This document shows positions 1 through 8,181 of a stretch of DNA of 64,000 nt, one piece after another. The stretch covers positions 62,001 through 126,000 of the forward strand of contig OZ251509.1 of the NCBI GenBank assembly GCA_965242855.1, read 5' to 3'. A program made the translations under genes and the position numbers. The DNA comes from WTGU01 sp965242855 (lineage in GTDB: Bacteria; Pseudomonadota; Alphaproteobacteria; UBA828). How positions within the stretch are numbered: the first letter of the stretch is position 1; each line of letters opens with the position of its first letter. The notes under the pieces are model-generated. The model saw nothing but the letters and a program-made list of their open reading frames with translations, did no database searches and was not told the origin of the DNA.

Positions 1-11
1 AGACCGGCTCC

Positions 12-647
12 ATGATCGTCGGTTGCCCCTCCTGCGCGACGCGCTACCGGGTCGAACCCGCCGCGTTGGGCGCAAGCGGGCGCCGGGTGCGCTGCACGCG
101 CTGCGGCCATGTCTGGCGCGAGGAGGCGCCGGCCGATTCGCCCGCGCCGGTCGCGGTGGACGCAGCCCCCGCACCGGCGCCGCCGCGCCGCCGGGGCGGG
201 CGGATCGACTGGCGCGCGGGCGGGATCGCCGTCGCGGTCGTCGCCGTCGCCGCCGCCGGGCTGGTGGCGGCGCGCGACGAGATCGCGGGGGCCTGGCCGC
301 CGACGGCGCGGCTCTACGAAGCGGTCGGCCTCGCGGCGGGCGCGGCGGAGGAAGGGCGCGGCCTCCTGATCCGCGACGTGGCCTCGAAGCGGGTGCTGGA
401 GGGCGGAGTCCCGATCCTGCTCGTGCGCGGCGCGATCGAGAACTCCACCGGGCGGCACCGCGCCGTCCCGGCGATTCGCGCGGCGCTCAAGAGCGAGACG
501 GGCGCGGAGTTGCATCGCTGGACCATCACGGCGGCGGCGGCGGAACTGGACGCCGGGCAATCAACGACCTTCGAAGACAAGCTCGCCCGCCCGCCGCGCG
601 GCGCGACCAGCCTCTCCGTCCGCTTCGCCGCCGCCGGGCCGGGCTGA
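12..647 (+). CDS. Zinc-ribbon membrane protein (MJ0042 N-terminus, DUF3426-like C-terminus)
   Basis: A 211-aa protein. The N-terminus has a CxxC...CxxC zinc ribbon (Cys5, Cys8, Cys28, Cys31) typical of the MJ0042 finger domain. A Pro/Ala linker with a basic patch (RRRGGR near residue 60) follows, then one membrane helix at about residues 70-88. The last ~90 residues resemble the DUF3426 domain, often found after this zinc ribbon. It is probably an inner-membrane protein with a cytoplasmic zinc finger; its function is not known to me. It converges on lysA. The ATG at position 12 leaves only 11 bases upstream, so the start context cannot be fully judged. Confidence 0.85.
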   Translation: MIVGCPSCATRYRVEPAALGASGRRVRCTRCGHVWREEAPADSPAPVAVDAAPAPAPPRRRGGRIDWRAGGIAVAVVAVAAAGLVAARDEIAGAWPPTARLYEAVGLAAGAAEEGRGLLIRDVASKRVLEGGVPILLVRGAIENSTGRHRAVPAIRAALKSETGAELHRWTITAAAAELDAGQSTTFEDKLARPPRGATSLSVRFAAAGPG

Positions 648-668
648 GCGGGCCGCCGCGCGGCGCCT

Positions 669-1949
669 TCAGGCGAGCCAGGGGGGGAGCAGGTCGCGCG
701 CCAGCAGCGCCTCCTCGTCCTGCCGGGGGCGGATCGCCGCGACGGCGCGGCCGCGCACCATGACCTCGGCGGGGAGCGGGCGGCCGTTGTAGGTCGAGGC
801 CATGACGGCGCCGTAGGCGCCCACGTCGCGCACCGCTAGCAGGTCGCCCGCGGCGAGCGGCGGCAGGCGGCGGGCGCGGCCCAACACGTCGCCGCTCTCG
901 CAGACGGGGCCGGCGATGTCGGTTTCGACGTCGGTCTCGACCGCCGCCCGGGCGGGCGGCGACGCGACCACCGGCTCGATCGCGTGCCACGCCCCGTAGA
1001 GCGCCGGGCGGAGCAGATCGTTCATGGCGGCATCGACGATGGCGACGGCGCGGCCGCCCGCCCGCTTCACGACGAGCACGCGGGTCAGGAGGAGGCCCGC
1101 CGGCGCCGCCAGCCAGCGCCCGGGTTCGATCAGCACCTCCGCCCCCAGGCGATCGCGGACGCGCTCCACCAGGGCGCCGTAGGCGGCGACGTCCGGCGGC
1201 GTCTCGTCGCGATAGCGCACGCCGAGGCCGCCGCCCAGGTCCACCCGCGGGACCGGATGGCCGGCCGCGCGCAGGCGCTCCGCCAGCGCGACGACCCGCT
1301 CGCATGCCGCCTCGAACGGGGCGAGGCGCGCGATCTGCGAGCCGATATGCACGGCGATGCCGACCGGCTCGATGCCCGCCAGCGCCGCCGCCCTGGCGTA
1401 AAGCGCCGGCGCCTCGCGGGCGTCGATGCCGAACTTGTCGCCGCGCCGCCCGGTGGAGATCTTGTCGTGGCTCCCGGCGTCGACGTCCGGGTTCACGCGG
1501 AGCGCCGCCGGCGCGCGGGCGCGCCGCGCGCGCGCGACCTCGTCCAGGAGGGCGAGCTCGGCGGGCGATTCGACGTTGAACTGCGCGATGCCGGCGGCCA
1601 GGGCGCGCTCCATCTCCGCGCGCGTCTTGCCGACGCCGGCGAAGACCAGCCGCTCCGGCGCCATGCCGGCGGCCAGCGCGCGGGCGAGCTCGCCGCCGGA
1701 GACGACGTCGGCCCCGGCGCCGAGGCCGGCGAAGGTGCGGATCACCGCGCGCGCGTCGTTGGCCTTGATCGAATAGTGGATGCGAGCGCGCGGGGCCGCC
1801 GCCGCGAGCGCCCGGTAACGCGCTTCCAGAGCGGCCGCCGCGTAGCAATAGGTCGGCGTGCCGAACCGCGCCGCGACCGCGGGCAGCGGCACCTCCTCGG
1901 CGTGGAGGACGCGGCGGCCGTTCTCCTCCCGGTAGGCGAACGCGCCCAC
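669..1949 (-). CDS. lysA: Diaminopimelate decarboxylase
   Basis: PLP enzyme of 426 aa, a normal length for the family, catalysing the last step of lysine synthesis (meso-diaminopimelate to lysine plus CO2). The PLP lysine is K62 in IHYSIKAND. The AVHIGSQI motif of fold-III decarboxylases and the PVCESGD active-site cysteine motif contributed across the dimer are both present. It lies 10 bp downstream of lptM and in the same direction as argH, an arrangement common in alphaproteobacteria, so argH-lptM-lysA is probably one operon. Confidence 0.96.
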   Translation of the reverse strand: MGAFAYREENGRRVLHAEEVPLPAVAARFGTPTYCYAAAALEARYRALAAAAPRARIHYSIKANDARAVIRTFAGLGAGADVVSGGELARALAAGMAPERLVFAGVGKTRAEMERALAAGIAQFNVESPAELALLDEVARARRARAPAALRVNPDVDAGSHDKISTGRRGDKFGIDAREAPALYARAAALAGIEPVGIAVHIGSQIARLAPFEAACERVVALAERLRAAGHPVPRVDLGGGLGVRYRDETPPDVAAYGALVERVRDRLGAEVLIEPGRWLAAPAGLLLTRVLVVKRAGGRAVAIVDAAMNDLLRPALYGAWHAIEPVVASPPARAAVETDVETDIAGPVCESGDVLGRARRLPPLAAGDLLAVRDVGAYGAVMASTYNGRPLPAEVMVRGRAVAAIRPRQDEEALLARDLLPPWLA

Positions 1950-1959
1950 GGCGGGCGCG

Positions 1960-2097
1960 TCAGGCCGACGGCGGGGGCGCCGCCGACGCCTCGGCGGGCG
2001 GCGGCTCGAGCGGCCCCCGCACGCCGCAGCTCGCCAGGGCGGCGACCAGGCCGAGCGCCGCCGCGATGGTCAGCAGCAGGCTGAGCTTGCGCAGCAT
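1960..2097 (-). CDS. lptM: Small LptM/YifL-type lipoprotein
   Basis: A 45-aa lipoprotein. It has a charged start (MLRKL), a hydrophobic core and the lipobox LASC, with Cys near residue 21 followed by GVRGPLEPPP. That is the GxxGPL-P signature of LptM (YifL), a partner of the LptDE outer-membrane LPS translocon. The position between argH and lysA matches the usual alphaproteobacterial place for this short gene, which is easily missed. A longer reading upstream in the same frame is Arg/Pro-rich overlap with argH and is not supported. Confidence 0.85.
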   Translation of the reverse strand: MLRKLSLLLTIAAALGLVAALASCGVRGPLEPPPAEASAAPPPSA

Positions 2098-2128
2098 GAT
2101 CCGCTTCTCCGGGCGCGTCCGGGGGCGC

Positions 2129-3556
2129 TTACAGGAAGCGCGCGCGGGCGCGGGCGACCTGCCGGGCGACCTGGGCGGGCGCCGTGCCGCCCTCGCTGGT
2201 GCGCCGCGCGAGGGCGGCGGCCGGATCGAGCAGCGCCAGCGCGTCGGCGCCGATGCGCGGGTCGATCGCCCGCAGCGCGGCGGGCGGCAGGTCCTTGAGG
2301 GCGCAGCCCCGCTCCTCGGCGCACCGCACCGCCCGGCCGACGACGGCATGGGCCTCGCGGAAGGTCAACCCGGCGGCCTGCACCAGCCAGTCCGCGAGAT
2401 CGGTGGCCGTGGCGTGGCCCGCCTCGGCCGCGCGCGCCATCGCCGCCGCGTTCACCGTCATGTCGCGGACCATGCCGGCGGTCGCGGCCAGGCACAGGTC
2501 GAGGGAATCGAAGGCGTCGAACAGGGGCTCCTTGTCCTCCTGCATGTCCTTCGCATAGGCCAGGGGGAGGCCCTTCATCGTGGTCAGCAGCGCGACCAGG
2601 GCGCCGGTCACGCGCCCCGTCTTGCCGCGCACCAGCTCGGCCGCGTCGGGGTTGCGCTTCTGCGGCATGATCGAGCTTCCGGTCGAGAAGCGGTCGGAGA
2701 GGGCGACGAAGCCGAACTGCGCGCTCGACCAGAGGATCGTCTCCTCGGCCAGGCGCGAGAGATGCATGGCGGTCAGCGCCGCCGCCGCCAGCGCCTCGAC
2801 CACGAAGTCGCGGTCGGAGACGGCGTCGATCGAATTGGCCGCCGGCCGGTCGAAGCCCAGCGCGCGGGCGGTCATGGCGCGGTCGATGGGGAAGGATGTC
2901 CCGGCGAGGGCGGCCGCGCCGAGCGGCGATTCGTTGAGCCGGTGCCGGCAATCGGCGAAGCGCCCGCGGTCACGCCCAATCATCTCGACATAGGCGAGCA
3001 GGTGGTGGCCGAAGGCGACCGGCTGGGCCGTCTGCAAATGGGTGAAGCCCGGCATCACGGTCGCGGCGTGCGCGTCGGCCCGGTCGATCAGCGCCGCCTG
3101 GAGGTCGCGGCAGGCGGCGTCGGCGCGGTCGAGGGCCTTGCGCAGCCACAGCCGGAGATCGGTGGCCACCTGGTCGTTGCGCGAGCGGGCGGTGTGCAGG
3201 CGCCCGGCCGCCGGGCCGATCAGCTCGCCCAGCCGCGCCTCGACGTTCATGTGGATGTCCTCGAGGGCGCGGTCGAAGGGGAAGGCCCCGGCTTCGATCT
3301 CCGCCTTCACCCGCCGCAGCCCGTCCGCGAGCGCCGCGCCGTCGGCCGGGGCGACGATGCCTTGCGCGGCCAGCATGGCGGCGTGGGCGAGGGAGCCCTC
3401 GATGTCCTCGGCGTAGAGGCGCCGATCGAAATCGATCGAGGCGTTGATCGCGGCGAGCCGCTCGTCGGGCGGCGACTCGAAGCGCCCGCCCCACATGCGG
3501 TTCGGCGCGTCCGCGCCGGCCGCCTCCGGCGGCGTGGGCGTCCTGGATGAGGGCAT
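2129..3556 (-). CDS. argH: Argininosuccinate lyase
   Basis: Last step of arginine synthesis: argininosuccinate to arginine plus fumarate. About 475 aa from the ATG at 3556. It begins near the conserved MWGGRF and carries the fumarase/aspartase-superfamily signature GSSIMPQKRNPDAAE, plus TARSRNDQVATDLRLWLR and the HLQTAQPV region. The frame is open further upstream to 3682, but that extension has no family resemblance, so I place the start at MPSSRTPT. The companion gene argG is at 20.5 kb in this window. Probably the first gene of argH-lptM-lysA. Confidence 0.95.
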   Translation of the reverse strand: MPSSRTPTPPEAAGADAPNRMWGGRFESPPDERLAAINASIDFDRRLYAEDIEGSLAHAAMLAAQGIVAPADGAALADGLRRVKAEIEAGAFPFDRALEDIHMNVEARLGELIGPAAGRLHTARSRNDQVATDLRLWLRKALDRADAACRDLQAALIDRADAHAATVMPGFTHLQTAQPVAFGHHLLAYVEMIGRDRGRFADCRHRLNESPLGAAALAGTSFPIDRAMTARALGFDRPAANSIDAVSDRDFVVEALAAAALTAMHLSRLAEETILWSSAQFGFVALSDRFSTGSSIMPQKRNPDAAELVRGKTGRVTGALVALLTTMKGLPLAYAKDMQEDKEPLFDAFDSLDLCLAATAGMVRDMTVNAAAMARAAEAGHATATDLADWLVQAAGLTFREAHAVVGRAVRCAEERGCALKDLPPAALRAIDPRIGADALALLDPAAALARRTSEGGTAPAQVARQVARARARFL

Positions 3557-3613
3557 CTCGCGACTCGCGCTCCCGGCCGCGCCCATCATGGCCCGATCGG
3601 ACGGCCGATCAAG

Positions 3614-3630
3614 CCGTTTGCGCACCGGGT
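3614..3630. repeat. 17-bp direct repeat, copy 1
   Basis: CCGTTTGCGCACCGGGT occurs here and again at 3736-3752 in the argH/beta-propeller intergenic region. Copy 1 is followed by TCGTGTCTCGG, and copy 2 is preceded by CCGGGACACGA, a near-perfect inverse of that box. It could be a paired operator or a relic of a small mobile repeat; the sequence alone does not decide. Confidence 0.6.
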
Positions 3631-3735
3631 GATCGTGTCTCGGCTTGCAATGTGACGCGCCGGGCGGGCTTGCGTTCGCCATGGATGAATGGGCGCGGCG
3701 CGGCGAACCTCGAAAATTTCAAACCGGGACACGAC

Positions 3736-3752
3736 CCGTTTGCGCACCGGGT
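3736..3752. repeat. 17-bp direct repeat, copy 2
   Basis: Exact second copy of the repeat at 3614-3630, about 100 bp upstream of the beta-propeller gene. No coding signal was seen in the 295-bp gap (3557-3851) between the divergent argH and beta-propeller genes apart from this repeat pair and a good Shine-Dalgarno (GGAGGGACGGA) just before 3852. Confidence 0.6.
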
Positions 3753-3851
3753 AGGCCGCAGGCGGGAATGGGGCTAACATGGCGGGGCGCGCCCGGCCCC
3801 GTCAGCGCCGGCGGCGGCCCCGGCGCGATGCCGACCAGGAGGAGGGACGGA

Positions 3852-5009
3852 ATGAGGACGCTGTTGTCCGCCGGCCTCGGCGCGCTGGCCGCGCTGGCGC
3901 TGACGGGGCCGGGCGCGCTGGCGCTGGACGATCTCTCGCACTACGTGTTCGTGCCCAACAGGGCGTCGGCCGACGTGGCCGTCATCGACACCCGGGTGGA
4001 CCGGGTGATCGCCCATGTCCCGGTCGGCGCGGTGCCGCACCAGGTGGCGGTTTCCCGGACCCACATGAAGATGGTCGCGAGCAACACCGGCGATCACACC
4101 CTCTCGGTGGTCGATCTCGGATCGCTGGCCACCGTCGCGACGATCCCGCTCGGCCATACGCCCGAGCACATGGCGATCGATCCCTCGGGAGAAATCCTCG
4201 CGGTCGGCAATATCGGCGAGGGCACGGTCTCCCTGGTCTCGCTCCGGGAGGATCGCGAGATCGCCCGGATCGACGGCCTGCACGAGCCCCACAACATGAC
4301 CTTCGACCCCTCCGGCGCGCGCCTCTATGTCGGCAATCTCGGCGCCAGCTTCGTCAGCGCCATCGACGTGGCGCAGGGCGCGGTGGTGGACGAGATCGCC
4401 GTGGGGCCGGACCGCGCGATCGCCGCCCTGGGCCATGACGACGGCGCCTATCAGGGCATCGTCGACGTCACCGCGACGCCGGACGGGCGGCTCGGTTTCG
4501 CGGCCTACGGCGAGGGCGACCGGATGGCGGTGATCGACCTCGCGTCGGGCCGCACCGTCAAGACCCTGGCGCTGGGCGACATGCCCTGGCGCGCCTTCAC
4601 CACCGTCGACGGCCGCCACATGATCGTCCCCAACAACGGCGACGAGACCGTCTCGGTGGTGTCGACGGAAACCCTCGAAGAGGTCGCCCGCCTGCCCGGC
4701 GCCGCCGACATGACGGGAGTCAACGCCGGCTGGTTCGATTCGCTCGCCTATGTGATCAGCCGGGGCGACGACAAGGCGCTGATCCTCGATCTCGCGACCA
4801 TGCGCGTGGCCGGCGAGATCGCCCTGCCGGGCACGCCCGAGACCGGCGTCGTCACGCCGGACGGGACCAAGCTCTACGTGGCCCTCGGCGACGCGGACAC
4901 GGTCGCCGTGATCGACGTGCGCGCGCAGGCGGTGATCGCGACGATCGACGGCGTGGGCGACGAGCCCTGGGGCACCCACATCGAAGGCGCGGTCAACTAC
5001 TGCCACTGA
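3852..5009 (+). CDS. Secreted YVTN-family beta-propeller protein
   Basis: A 385-aa protein with a Sec-type signal (MRTLLSAGLGALAALAL, cleavage probably after ALA near residue 24). The rest is a series of ~42-residue propeller blades of the YVTN/cytochrome-D1-like type, for example VFVPNRASADVAVIDTRVD, ASNTGDHTLSVVDL and LYVALGDADTVAVIDV. The ATG at 3852 is preceded by GGAGGGACGGA, so the open frame upstream of it is not coding. Probably periplasmic. No heme motif is visible. It heads a three-gene run with an S41 protease and a copper chaperone, which hints at an envelope or metal-related role, but no enzyme activity can be assigned. Confidence 0.85.
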   Translation: MRTLLSAGLGALAALALTGPGALALDDLSHYVFVPNRASADVAVIDTRVDRVIAHVPVGAVPHQVAVSRTHMKMVASNTGDHTLSVVDLGSLATVATIPLGHTPEHMAIDPSGEILAVGNIGEGTVSLVSLREDREIARIDGLHEPHNMTFDPSGARLYVGNLGASFVSAIDVAQGAVVDEIAVGPDRAIAALGHDDGAYQGIVDVTATPDGRLGFAAYGEGDRMAVIDLASGRTVKTLALGDMPWRAFTTVDGRHMIVPNNGDETVSVVSTETLEEVARLPGAADMTGVNAGWFDSLAYVISRGDDKALILDLATMRVAGEIALPGTPETGVVTPDGTKLYVALGDADTVAVIDVRAQAVIATIDGVGDEPWGTHIEGAVNYCH

Positions 5010-5032
5010 CCGCAGCACCCGCAGCGCCGGCG

Positions 5033-5839
5033 ATGCGCGCCGCCCTGTCGGCCGCAGCGGTGCTCGCCGCGGCGGCGGGCGCCCTCGGGCCGGCGGCGGC
5101 CGAGGCGCCGCGCGAGCGCCTGCTGGGCGCCGTCGCCCGCCATGCCGCCGTGCCCGCGGCGCTCGAACGGCGCATCGACGCGCGCTGCCCGGCGGCCGGT
5201 TCGCGCTGCGCCGCCGCGCTGCTCGCGGCGCATCTGCCCGGCGCCCGCCTCGTCCGGGTGGCGCATCCCGACGCCGATTCGATCAGGCGGGCGCGCAGCG
5301 TCCCCTCCGTCGGCGCCGTGGAGCGGCGGGCCGACGGAACCCTCGTCGTCGCGCTCGACCGCTTCGGCCGCAAGGCCGATCGCGAGGTCGCCGACGCCGT
5401 GGCCGCCGGGGGAGGGACACCGCCGCGGCTCGCGCTCGATCTGCGCGCCAACGCCGGCGGCGACTTCGACCGCATGACGCGGGTCGCGAGCCTCTTCACC
5501 GGCCCCAGGGTCGCCGCCATCCGCGTGACCGGCCGCGCCGGCGCGACCGCCGTGGCGCTGCCGCCGCCGCTGCGCGCCGTCGAGATCGCCGCGCTGGAGG
5601 TGCTGATCGGGCCGCGCACCGCGAGCAGCGCCGAGGTGCTGGCGGCCCTGCTGCGCCGCCACGCCGGCGCCCGCCTCGTCGGCGCGCGCAGCCGCGGCAA
5701 GGACCGCCTCGCGCGGCTGATCCCGGCCGACCACGACTGGCGCCTCTCGGTGCCGGCCGGGCGCATCGAGGTGCCCGGCGAGACCCTCGCCGGCGGCCTC
5801 GTCCCCGACGCCCCGGCGGCGCCCGGAGACGGAGAATGA
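5033..5839 (+). CDS. S41-family (C-terminal processing) peptidase core without PDZ domain
   Basis: A 268-aa protein with an Ala-rich signal peptide. The C-terminal half matches the tail-specific protease core: LDLRANAGGDFDRM (the strand-Gly-Gly element), TASSAEVLAALL containing the nucleophilic Ser, and GARSRGKDR containing the general-base Lys about 25 residues later, followed by a GLVPD segment. The usual N-terminal PDZ domain is absent; the first ~120 residues are unrelated and hold two Cys (CPAAGSRC) that may form a disulfide. Probably periplasmic. It overlaps the PCuAC gene by 4 bp (ATGA), so translation is likely coupled. Confidence 0.7.
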   Translation: MRAALSAAAVLAAAAGALGPAAAEAPRERLLGAVARHAAVPAALERRIDARCPAAGSRCAAALLAAHLPGARLVRVAHPDADSIRRARSVPSVGAVERRADGTLVVALDRFGRKADREVADAVAAGGGTPPRLALDLRANAGGDFDRMTRVASLFTGPRVAAIRVTGRAGATAVALPPPLRAVEIAALEVLIGPRTASSAEVLAALLRRHAGARLVGARSRGKDRLARLIPADHDWRLSVPAGRIEVPGETLAGGLVPDAPAAPGDGE

Positions 5840-6330
5840 CGCGCCGCCGGGGAGCACGCATGAGCCGGTGGAGAGGCGTCGTTCCCGCCCTGCTCCTGGC
5901 GCTGGCCGCGGCGGCGCCGGCGGCGGCGCATGAGGAGAAGGCCGGCGACATCACCCTCCAACATCCCTGGTCGCGTCCGGCGCCCGAGGGGCGCAACGGC
6001 GTGGTCTATGTCCGGATTCTCAACGAAGGCGCGGTCGCGGACCGCCTGATCGCCGCCCGCACCCCGGTCGCCCGGCGGGTCGAACTCCACCGCAGCACGC
6101 TGACGGACGGCGTCCACCGCATGGCGAAGGTGGATGGGATCGCGATCCCGGCGGGCGGCGAGGCGGCGCTCGAACCCGGCGGCCTCCACCTGATGCTGCG
6201 GGCGCTGAAGACGACGCTGATGGCCGAGGAGACGCACCCGATCGCCTTCGTCTTCGAACGGACGGGTGAGATCGCCGCTACCTTCTCGGTCGAGGCCGAC
6301 CACGATGGCCACCGCATGCGGGACCCCTGA
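5836..6330 (+). CDS. PCuAC-type periplasmic copper chaperone
   Basis: The frame is 164 aa from the ATGA overlap; an internal ATG at 5860 (MSRWRGVVPALLL) gives a cleaner signal peptide ending at AAAH. It has the copper-binding motif H-x10-M-x21-H-x-M in full: VELH, then GVHRM ten residues later, then GGLHLM. PCuAC proteins deliver Cu(I) to the CuA or CuB site of cytochrome oxidases, often with ScoI. No Sco or oxidase gene is present here; its neighbours are a beta-propeller and an S41 protease. It converges on hbd across a strong hairpin. Confidence 0.88.
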   Translation: MTRRRGARMSRWRGVVPALLLALAAAAPAAAHEEKAGDITLQHPWSRPAPEGRNGVVYVRILNEGAVADRLIAARTPVARRVELHRSTLTDGVHRMAKVDGIAIPAGGEAALEPGGLHLMLRALKTTLMAEETHPIAFVFERTGEIAATFSVEADHDGHRMRDP

Positions 6331-6354
6331 CGCGCCGCGCGCGGGTCAGCGGGT
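6323..6354. terminator. Bidirectional hairpin between convergent genes
   Basis: Interrupted stem: ACCC, CTGAC and GCGC pair with GCGC, GTCAG and GGGT around a 3-nt loop, with small bulges. It spans the stop codons of the PCuAC gene (+) and hbd (-). There is no long U-tract, so it may stop transcription weakly in either direction or mainly protect 3' ends. Confidence 0.45.
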
Positions 6355-7218
6355 GGGGACCGGGGTCTCTCCCGAATAGTCGTAGAAGCCCCGGCCGGTC
6401 TTGCGCCCGAGCCAGCCGGCCTCGACGTATTTGGCGAGCAGGGGGCAGGGGCGGTACTTGCTGTCGGCCAGACCCTCGTAAAGCACCTGCATGATGCCGT
6501 GGCAGGTGTCGAGGCCGATGAAATCGGCGAGTTCCAGCGGCCCCATGCGGTGATGGGCGCCGAGCTTCATCGCGGTGTCGATCGCCCGCACGGTGCCCAC
6601 GCCCTCGTAGAGCGCGTAGATCGCCTCGTTGACCATGGGCATGAGGATGCGGTTCACGATGAAGGCCGGGAAGTCCTCGGCCATGGCGGCCGTCTTGCCC
6701 ATGCGCTCGGTGACCGCCCGCACCGCCTCGTAGGTCGCCTCCTCGGTGGCGATCCCGCGGACCAGCTCGACCAGCTCCATCATCGGCACCGGGTTCATGA
6801 AGTGCATGCCCATGAACCTGCCGGGGCGGTCGGTGTTGGCGGCGAGCCGGGTGACGGGGATCGTCGAGCTGTTGGTGCAGATGATGGCGTGCGCCGGCAG
6901 CACGCCCCGCAGCGCGGCGAAGACGGATTTCTTGATCGCTTCGTCCTCGACGACCGCCTCGATCGCGAGGTCGACGGACGCGAAGCCCTCCAGGCCGACG
7001 GCGGGGGCGATCCGCGCCAGCGCCGCATCCCGCCGCTCCCCGGTGATCGCGCCCTTGCGCGCCTGGCGGCCGAGATTGGTGCGGATCGTCGCGAGGGCCG
7101 CGTCGAGCTCCGCCTGCCCCACGTCGGTCAGCACGACGTCGTATCCGGCCAGGGCCGCGACATGGGCGATTCCGCCGCCCATCCGCCCCGCCCCGATGAT
7201 CCCGATCGACTGCACCAT
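6346..7218 (-). CDS. hbd: 3-hydroxybutyryl-CoA dehydrogenase
   Basis: A 290-aa NAD(P)-dependent 3-hydroxyacyl-CoA dehydrogenase of the short, single-function type. The Rossmann motif is IGIIGAGRMGGGIAHV at the N-terminus. The catalytic region is TNSSTIP...GMHFMNPVPMM, with the active-site His in GMHF, and the C-terminal domain has the NRILMPMVNEA element. It acts on acetoacetyl-CoA/3-hydroxybutyryl-CoA in fatty acid, butyrate or PHB metabolism. It lies 9 bp after etfA, so etfB-etfA-hbd is an operon linking the dehydrogenase to flavoprotein electron transfer. Confidence 0.93.
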   Translation of the reverse strand: MVQSIGIIGAGRMGGGIAHVAALAGYDVVLTDVGQAELDAALATIRTNLGRQARKGAITGERRDAALARIAPAVGLEGFASVDLAIEAVVEDEAIKKSVFAALRGVLPAHAIICTNSSTIPVTRLAANTDRPGRFMGMHFMNPVPMMELVELVRGIATEEATYEAVRAVTERMGKTAAMAEDFPAFIVNRILMPMVNEAIYALYEGVGTVRAIDTAMKLGAHHRMGPLELADFIGLDTCHGIMQVLYEGLADSKYRPCPLLAKYVEAGWLGRKTGRGFYDYSGETPVPTR

Positions 7219-7227
7219 GGCGGCGGC

Positions 7228-8181
7228 TCAGGTCTTCGACAGGCCCTGCCGGTCGAGCTCCTCGGCGAGCGCCGGCAGGGCCTCGAACAGGTCGGCCACC
7301 AGGCCGAAGTCGGCGATCTGGAAGATCGGCGCCTCCGCGTCCTTGTTGATGGCGCAGATGACCTTGCTGTCCTTCATGCCGGCCAGATGCTGGATCGCCC
7401 CTGAAATGCCGACGGCGACGTAGAGCTCGGGCGCCACCACCTTGCCGGTCTGGCCGACCTGGAAGTCGTTGGGGACGTAGCCGGCATCGACCGCCGCGCG
7501 CGAGGCGCCGACGGCGGCCCCGAGCCGGTCCGCCACCGCCTCGATCAGGGCGAAGTTCTCGCCGCTCTGCATCCCGCGCCCGCCGGAGATCACGATCCCG
7601 GCGCTGGTCAGTTCCGGCCGGTCGGACTTGCTGAGCGCGCGCCTGACGAAGCGGACGGACCCCCGGTCGCCGGGGCCGGACACCGCCTCGACGGACGCGC
7701 CGCCGCCCTCCGCCGGCGCCGCGTCGAACGCGGTCGCGCGCACGGTGACCACCTTCCGAGCGTCGCGGCTCTCGACGGTGGCGATGGCGTTGCCCGCGTG
7801 GGTGGGGCGGACGAACACGCTCTCCGAGACGATCTCGATCACGTCGGATATCTGCGCCACGTCCAGCAGGGCCGCGATCCTGGGCATGACGTTCTTGCCG
7901 AAGGTGGTGGCGGCCGCGAGCAGATGGCTGTAGCCCTCCGCCAGCCCGACCGCCAGAGGCGCCAGGTTCTCGGCGAAGGAGTGCGCGCAGGCCGGCGAAT
8001 CGACGTGCAGGACCTTGGCGACCCCGGCGACGCGGGCCGCCGCCTCCGCGGCCGGGGCGGAGCCCGAACCGGCGACCAGCAGATGGACCTCGCCGCCGAG
8101 CGCCTGCGCGGCGGTCACTGCGTGAAGGCTGGCCCGCCCGAGCGCGGCGTTGTCGTGCTCGGCCAGGACCAGGACGCTCAT
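7228..8181 (-). CDS. etfA: Electron transfer flavoprotein alpha subunit
   Basis: A 317-aa FAD-binding subunit of ETF, which takes electrons from acyl-CoA dehydrogenases and passes them to ETF:ubiquinone oxidoreductase. The C-terminal FAD domain is clear: GGRGMQSGENF, GQTGKVVAPELYVAVGISG, then QHLAGMKDSKVICAINKD and the IADFGLVADLF end. The start overlaps the 3' end of etfB by 4 bp, giving translational coupling of the two subunits. Confidence 0.96.
   Translation of the reverse strand: MSVLVLAEHDNAALGRASLHAVTAAQALGGEVHLLVAGSGSAPAAEAAARVAGVAKVLHVDSPACAHSFAENLAPLAVGLAEGYSHLLAAATTFGKNVMPRIAALLDVAQISDVIEIVSESVFVRPTHAGNAIATVESRDARKVVTVRATAFDAAPAEGGGASVEAVSGPGDRGSVRFVRRALSKSDRPELTSAGIVISGGRGMQSGENFALIEAVADRLGAAVGASRAAVDAGYVPNDFQVGQTGKVVAPELYVAVGISGAIQHLAGMKDSKVICAINKDAEAPIFQIADFGLVADLFEALPALAEELDRQGLSKT

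Noticed and set aside
526..1848. Long minus-strand frame overlapping lysA
   Set aside because: Shadow frame caused by high GC; the lysA frame has all family motifs and this one is Arg/Ala/Gly low complexity.
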